From NCBI GenBank assembly GCA_029204225.1, contig CM055112.1, forward strand, positions 44,085,163 to 44,149,162: DNA of 64,000 nucleotides, written 5' to 3'. This DNA comes from Diphasiastrum complanatum (Eukaryota; Streptophyta; Lycopodiopsida; Lycopodiales; Lycopodiaceae). Under the pieces are notes generated by a model. The model worked only from the letters and a program-made list of their open reading frames with translations, searched no databases and had not been told where the DNA came from. Numbering within the stretch: the first letter of the stretch is position 1; each line of letters begins with the position of its first letter. Shown here piece after piece: positions 58,448 through 64,000 of the stretch. Made by a program: the position numbers and the translations under genes.

Positions 58448-61411
58448 ATGGAGGCTCCGGAAGACACTGTTTTCTACCAGATTTTCTCAGACTCTCTGCT
58501 TAGCGGCGAGTCATCCCTCCCTCAAGCGTTGCAACACCTCGATCAGCTCCGCATCGCGGCACTGGACATCGTGGAACCCATTACACGATCGTACATCTGG
58601 CAGCATGAACCTTTCAACCTTAACGTAGCTTCACAAACCCCGCCTTTGCTCAGGCATGCTCTTGATAGAGAGGAAGAATTAGTAGGCAGAAGCCTTGGAA
58701 TTGCCTCATCCCCTTCCTCTTCGTCCGATCATTCGATTCCGCATTTGTTTGGGAAGATCAAATATGGGGATAATGTTGAGGACGAATGGTTTGTGGTTTA
58801 TCTGTTGTTTGAGTTGTCTCGTCAGTTTTCTGCCGTGTCGGTTAGGGTTTGGGATAGTGACGGCGAATTTTTGCTGATAGAGGCTGCTTATGAGATACCT
58901 CGATGGCTGAAGCCAGAAAACAGCACAAACCGCATATTCATCAGATATGGCAGCCTCCATATCCTGCCTGTGCCGTCCTCTCCCGCAGATATTTACAGGC
59001 TTCCAGTAAAGCCGTCCCTTAAAACTGCTCTGCAACTGCTTAAAGAAGGGGTGATAGAAACAAGAGCTGGCCAGAAGGTGCAGGGGGCTTTACAGAAGAG
59101 GTTGACAGGCTATCCAGAAAGAGCTAGGAAGAATATGCATAAAGCAAGATGTAGAGTTCCCCTACCTGTTGCACAGATTCTGAAGATGGAACCCCAACTG
59201 ATATCATTGGCCGTTGAAGCATTCTATAACCGTGACCTTGATTCAATGAAGGCGGTTGCTCGGATGGACAAATTCCTTCCCAAAGGCTCAGATGGCCAGC
59301 CAGAGATGGTGAATGTGATTGTTTCTATGTCTAGGGCTATGTATGGGCAATTGGTACAACAGGTTTTCCAGGCCCCTCGCTGTTACCCTATGCCACCATT
59401 CTCACCTCGCTACAAAGAGGCTGAGCTTGGCATGAAATTGACTTGTGGATTCGAAATGATGTATAGGGAGCGGTCTAAGTATCAGCCTTCTCAAGCTGAG
59501 GATGGCCAGAATTCCTCTACAGATTTTGCAGTAGGCAATGCTGGTGATGCTGAAGATTGTTCTCTGAGAACAGAGAAAGGGGAGGGGGAAGCAGACCAAC
59601 GAATTGTAGTTCCCACTGACAATACATATACATCTCTTCAGAACGATGTTGGTTGGCAAGCGTTTCGCAAAAGTCTTGAAAGCAGAGGCTATTTCAGAGG
59701 CCTACTTGAAGGATCAAGAGAACATAGGATTTTGATGCATTCTGCAATTGCTCGTTACAAGCAGACCAATCTATTTTCTCGCGTGAGGTAAGTCCAATGA
59801 TATATCTCTTTTAAGTATTTCTAGCGAAGGGATGTGGCTTGACATATCCGCTGATCTCCATGAATCATCCAGTAGCCGAAGAAAGCCTGCAATAAGCTAG
59901 AGAAGAATTTGTGTTGTTTTTATGACTTGGTCAGGAAGGAGTAAATGTGCTTACATTGATTTGAGAATGTCGTATATGCATGCAATCTAGAGCTAGTTAT
60001 ACTATAAATCTTAACTTTTGGAGGAATTTGGATCAGTTAGTTAATGAATATATGGCTTGAAAGCAATTTTTTTCTTTAAACTTTATATAATTTGACCATC
60101 CATTTTGCAATGATGACCATCACAGTGCAGCTATGCGGGCTCCTATCACTCGAATTAATGAGATTCTCAGCCTTCCACCTTCAGCACTTGATTTCTCAGA
60201 TGCAGAATGTCAGGAAACTGATGACGATTCATGGCTATATACTGGAGAAGAGGATCTTGCAAATGCCATGCACGAGAGACAAAAAGAGACTGATGCTTAT
60301 GAGGCAGAAAGGGTCAAACACAGGCAGGTGAAGAAGACTTCAAAAGTAGACAGTTCCACTTCAAATGTGAGAGACATCAATAAGGAGAGTTATGACCCAC
60401 AAGAGCTGGCTAGTAGTATGCAAGCCTTTGTTGAGAGCATATCAAGTTTCGAAGGGGCAGAGATACCCGGCATTGAGTGAGTCTTAAGAAAACTAAGTAT
60501 TCATGGTACTTGTTTATCCAGATATATTGAGGTAGATGTGTTTCCTAGGGTTGCAAAAGTTGCACCATAAACTACAAGTTTATTGACATTTAAAGTTGGG
60601 ACTTGAGATGCAAAAAGATATTCAAGTTGGATCTACTGAAAGTATCATCTTGTCTTGACATTCATTTAGATGTAGAAAATACAATATTGTAGTGCTTGAT
60701 GCTGTAATCATAATACAAATTCTAAATGTATCACACATAGAATTTATGAACCGTGTGCAGTTCACCACGGTTCTGAGAACCGTACAGTGAACCGTACGGT
60801 TCACTAAAAATTTTGGCCAGAACCGTGGTGAACCGTACAATTAATTAATTTATTAATGTTTTTTTTCAGTTTTCCACCAAAAACAGCCCAAAAAATTTCT
60901 AAAAAAAGCCAAAAATGCCAATAAAAACCAGAAATCTGTGTCTGTGCCTGTCCAAATCTGTTATGGATCAGGTCCAAATCTGTGTGTGTGTGTGTGTGGA
61001 TCAGGTCCTATTTTGGACCAGAAATTCTATTCTGGATCAGGTCCTATTTGTCTGTCCAAATCTATTCTGGATCAGGTCCAAATCTGTGTCTGAAATCTGT
61101 GTCTGTCCAAATCTGGTAATTAATTAATTAATTAATTATATAGAGGAACCGTACCACGGTTCATGAACCGTGTTACGGTTCACCCCACGGTTCCCACGGT
61201 TCTCAGAACCGTGGGTTCTATGGTATCACATAATACAAATTCCAAACTAACATTAGTTTGTTGGCTCTTTGTTCCAACAGTAAGAAACGCCCAATAGATG
61301 ACCCAGTATCTCCAAGGAAGTTAATGAAAGAGCTAACAGCCGCTCTTGGGCTTCAAGGAAATGATGTCGATTTTGAAGAAGCTGACTCTGCCTATTCAAG
61401 CATGGAATCTG
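58448..61411 (+). CDS. ECD: Ecdysoneless / SGT1-family protein (3' end not found)
   Basis: Three exons: 58448-59787 (donor GAG|GTAAGT), 60126-60476 (acceptor CATCACAG, donor TTGA|GTGAGT) and 61281-61411 (acceptor TTCCAACAG, donor TCTG|GTACGT). Splicing keeps the frame: 446 codons plus 2 nt, then 351 nt, then 131 nt, giving 607 codons so far. Exon 1 holds the conserved core: FYQIFSDS near the start, YIWQHEPFNL, HLFGKIKYGDNVEDEWFVVY, VRVWDSDGEFLLIEAAYEIP, GSLHILPVPSS, PLPVAQILKMEPQLISLAVE and GFEMMYRER. Exon 2 carries the acidic DSWLYTGEEDLANAMHERQK and MQAFVESISSFEGAEIPG. Exon 3 has ALGLQGNDVDFEEADSAYSS. The family acts in pre-mRNA splicing (PRP8-associated in animals) and cell-cycle progression; the plant role is less clear. 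The C-terminal exon(s) expected from the family length are not recognised before 64000. Confidence 0.92.
60736..61222. mobile_element. hAT-like MITE in ECD intron 2, TSD GTATCACA
   Basis: 487 bp with 7-bp perfect terminal inverted repeats CATAGAA/TTCTATG and a perfect 8-bp target duplication GTATCACA (60728-60735, 61223-61230), as expected for hAT transposition. Both subterminal regions are packed with direct and inverted copies of AACCGT/ACGGTT, a typical arrangement of transposase-binding subterminal repeats. The centre is AT-rich with TTAATTAA runs and a CCAAATCTGTGTCTG-type repeat. No coding capacity. Confidence 0.85.
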
Positions 61412-63111
61412 GTACGTGTTCATACTGTTTCTTTGGTAGCCTCACTTATCCTTCCTCTAAGTTCTTGCACTAGTCATACTTGCTTAGAAAAGGATCCGTC
61501 AATACTACTTTCAGGTTACAGATTTACAGATTTAGTTTGGCTGATAGAATACCGATTTCAAGGTGGGGATCAACTTCTGCTTGACAGCTTGTCATAAACA
61601 TTAATACTGCACCCTCCTCATAGTTGATCTGAAAGTGGGAATCGATTTCTGTTCAAACAGCCTCTTTGAAACCTTACACTTCACCCCCCCTAAAAATCAC
61701 AGCCTCTTTGAAACCTTACAATTCACTCCCCCAAAAATCGTTTTCAAAGTGGGGATCAATATTCGTGTTTTAGACTCTAACCCTCCCCCACACATAATCG
61801 ATTTCTGCTTGAACAGCCTATTCAAAACCCTAACAATGCGCCCCCCTGTTAATGATTTCAAAGGCGGGATCAGGGCTAGAAATTCCTGCCTAACAACATA
61901 ATAGCAGGGCTGGAAATCTGCCAGAAAAAAATTTTAAAACTTTCTCAGAAAAAATGGCGTAATAGCACATGCAGAATGAAGTATGTATGGAATGATTTAC
62001 TATGCATATAACTATTATATATATACACACAGACACACACCCACATTTACAATAATATAGCAATACTTTTAGGGCCCCAGTACCAAAATAAGTCAGCCTG
62101 CAAATTTCTGATCTCAAGATTTTTTTGGGGGAAGGATTCAATATTCAATTTGTTTTATGTTCTGTACGTATGGAACGTAATGTTACAAACCAAAAGCTCG
62201 GCACGGGTATCTGTGGTTTGGATATTAGTCAGATGCAGAAGCCTTATGTGCACAGGAATTTGAATTAGTATTGGATAATGCCTGTCAGTGAAGGGGTACT
62301 TGAGACAGCAATGCAAGCTGTTAAGAGGCTTCTGATAACATGTGGATGGCTACAAACAGCCACTGTGGGGAGAAACAGAATGCTAACTTCGAGAGAGCCC
62401 TTTGGCTGTCTAACCAAGAAGGGAAACACACATTATCAATTAGTTTCGTAACTCGTTCTGTACGTATGGAATGAGTTTTGTTCCGTATGTATAGAACTGG
62501 GTTGCATTTGGATGGAACCGAAAAAGAAAAAAAAGCATAATTTTATTTAATCTACAGCCAGTGGAACCCTATTAGGAGACACATAAACTAGGAACAGTTG
62601 TAGGTTTCAAAATCTAGGGAAATCTATTGTATGCAGGCTAGAACACTATCTATAATTTTTGAATCAACGATTACTGCTTATGAAAGGGAACTGTCTATAA
62701 CAGCAATTCCTTTTATCAGCTTCAATTTGTAAGAAACAAACCAGCTATGCTTCATATCAACAAAAATTTCAAACGCCCATCAGTATTATGTCGCAGAGGC
62801 AGACCCAAGAGAACCTTCACAACTTGCTCAAAGGATAACATCAACCTACAATGTTCAATCTCCTGTGCATCAGAACTTCCATCGAACCATGCAAATAACC
62901 TAATGATATTGTGACTGAACTCGTTTAAGATAGATGTCATATGCTGTTTACAAGAGGTCTGCTCAAACATTCATGTGCCTAGGAAAATAGAAGTTTCATG
63001 TTGTTACATACCTATGTAAATATGCAGTACTTCAGTGACCCCTATGTGCCCATTAGTATTTGGGGGGCTAAATGGCGTGTCACCCTTGGATAAGGGTATG
63101 TGCCTGTGGAT
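61412..63111. other. sequence 3' of ECD exon 3 (probably intron)
   Basis: No exon with ECD C-terminal character was recognised. The near-palindromic GTTCTGTACGTATGGAAC at 62159-62176 has an inverted partner GTTCCGTATGTATAGAAC at 62480-62497 and could bound a small inverted-repeat element, without a visible TSD. The minus-strand frame at 62752-62970 (72 codons) is not recognised. Confidence 0.45.
61530..61880. repeat. degenerate tandem repeats of about 90-110 bp
   Basis: Four or so diverged units sharing TTCAAAGTGGGGATC, TCGATTTCTGCTTGAACAGC and CCTCTTTGAAACCTTACAA, each followed by a C-run (CCCCCCC). Non-coding. Confidence 0.7.
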
Positions 63112-63292
63112 CAATGTTTCATGCACCGGTTCGAACCGGTCGTTTCGAACAATTTTTCATTTTCGGGGCCAATTTGAATTTCTTTTTACTCGGGAACTGA
63201 TTCGACCAGGTTTCCGATTCAAACCGGACGATTCGAACCGGACCGATTCTAACCGCGATTCCTTGTTCGAATCGCCGATTCGTGAAACATTG
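63112..63292. mobile_element. small hAT-like MITE built of CGAACCGG palindromes
   Basis: 181 bp with 12-bp terminal inverted repeats CAATGTTTCATG / CGTGAAACATTG (one mismatch). It is flanked by near-identical 8-mers CTGTGGAT (63104-63111) and CTTTGGAT (63293-63300). It is internally rich in GGTTCGAACCGG, GATTCGAACCGG and related palindromes. The TSD length and subterminal repeats point to hAT. Confidence 0.75.
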
Positions 63293-64000
63293 CTTTGGAT
63301 TAAGGCACTTGAGCCCTTGGATAAGGGCATGGAGGTATCTACGCCATGGATGGAGGTATGGAACCTTGTGAGGTGTTAGGAGGACATTACCATGGGTATT
63401 GGTCATTTTCCTAAACTTTGGACCTCAACCTTGAGCCATGTTCACATAATTGGCTTTGGGCCAAAGTTTGCCATCACATATGGGTCATTGGGACCTAGTA
63501 GGAGGGCGCACCTACTATGCACCCTTGATGTCCCCAAATCACCCAAGAAATGGTAATTCAAGAAACATGAGTTATGGAAGGAGTCTATTGACCTTCCACT
63601 AGCTTATGAGGCTCTTGACCTTTCTTTTGCCTCCCTTCTTCTCTTTGGCTTGGGAGGACACTCTCTAGTGCCTTGAAGGGTGTCATTTCCAATCTATAAG
63701 AGAGGGTGAGGGCCATAGGAAGCAGGAATTCTTGTGGTGTGCTTGCTTCTATTCACCAGTGTGGAGGCTAGAGTGTAGAGAACATTTTTGTTGCTAGCTA
63801 ACTCTTGTGAGGATCTCCATCTTTGGTATGGGACTTAGATGGGGGGAGGATCTTGAGTATGCTTGTGCTTGTGATGGTGGTTATGTGAATGTGGTGTAGC
63901 AAGGGGGTGCTAGATTGGCTTCCTTATGCATGGATCTAGCTATGGTTGGGTGGTGATTTCTTGATGCCACTTGATTGTCTTCTTTGGAAGGATCTTAGGG
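63293..64000 (+). other. unassigned; possible start of an LTR
   Basis: From TGTTAGGAGGACATTACC at about 63375 the sequence has LTR-like character: a TATA-like CTATAAGAGAGGG near 63698 and transcribed-region-like sequence after it. The window ends before an end or PBS could be checked. No coding feature. Confidence 0.3.

Noticed and set aside
58706-59035. 109-codon minus-strand ORF over ECD exon 1
   Set aside because: Antisense of a conserved coding exon; no evidence of its own.
60131-60135. Alternative ECD exon 2 acceptor after TGCAG (60130)
   Set aside because: It would put exon 2 out of frame. The acceptor at 60125 preserves the frame.
62752-62970. Minus-strand 72-codon ORF as an exon of a neighbouring gene
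   Set aside because: The composition is protein-like, but no family is recognised and splice sites are not compelling. Left as a possibility only.

Overview
The window is nuclear DNA of a vascular plant. Supporting evidence: a two-exon histone H2A.Z gene with a plant-type N-terminal tail, a plant Ecdysoneless (ECD/SGT1-family) gene, a nuclear-type tRNA-Thr(UGU), and dense decayed Ty1/copia and Ty3/gypsy LTR retrotransposons with plant PBS types (initiator tRNA-Met for copia, tRNA-Asp for gypsy). The AT-rich, intron-rich and repeat-laden layout would fit a fern or gymnosperm, but the species cannot be fixed from the sequence.

Layout. 1-6.3 kb: a shattered copia element with a small gypsy piece inside its protease region, plus an antisense gypsy fragment. 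6.3-9.35 kb: unassigned sequence with a 146-bp (TC)n tract. 9.36-13.79 kb: a complete but internally deleted gypsy element (minus strand, 821-bp LTRs, TSD GCCCT) inserted into the gag-PR of a second gypsy element (13.8-15.6 kb). 15.6-17.7 kb: an LTR preceded by a polypurine tract and an unrecognised coiled-coil ORF. 17.9-24 kb: a plus-strand gypsy LTR carrying a 185-bp (CT)n tract, a tRNA-Asp PBS, a pyrimidine-rich leader, tandem repeats and gag remnants with zinc-knuckle arrays. 24.6-27.4 kb: a partial copia LTR and microsatellite/minisatellite sequence. 27.9-31.65 kb: a copia element whose pol segment is inverted. 32.1-33.4 kb: an LTR pair with almost no internal region. 34.7-39.3 kb: H2A.Z. 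42.1 kb: tRNA-Thr. 42.4-55.9 kb: nested copia elements. The youngest (47.35-52.83 kb, TSD TCTTG, about 2% LTR divergence) carries an intact 895-codon ORF with a non-catalytic pol and a second ORF of 327 codons. 58.4-61.4 kb: ECD exons 1-3, with a hAT-type MITE in intron 2. 61.4-64 kb: no further ECD exon recognised, a second small hAT-like MITE and a possible LTR start.

Three host genes are supported (H2A.Z, tRNA-Thr, ECD). They are unrelated and show no operon-like relation. Most of the rest is retrotransposon sequence. The most interesting non-host signals are: the copia element that keeps a long open frame although its IN and RT active sites are gone; two unrecognised ORFs lying next to the 3' LTRs of different elements; gypsy gags with arrays of CCHC knuckles; a U3 sequence block shared by otherwise diverged gypsy LTRs; and two palindromic hAT MITEs with 8-bp target duplications.
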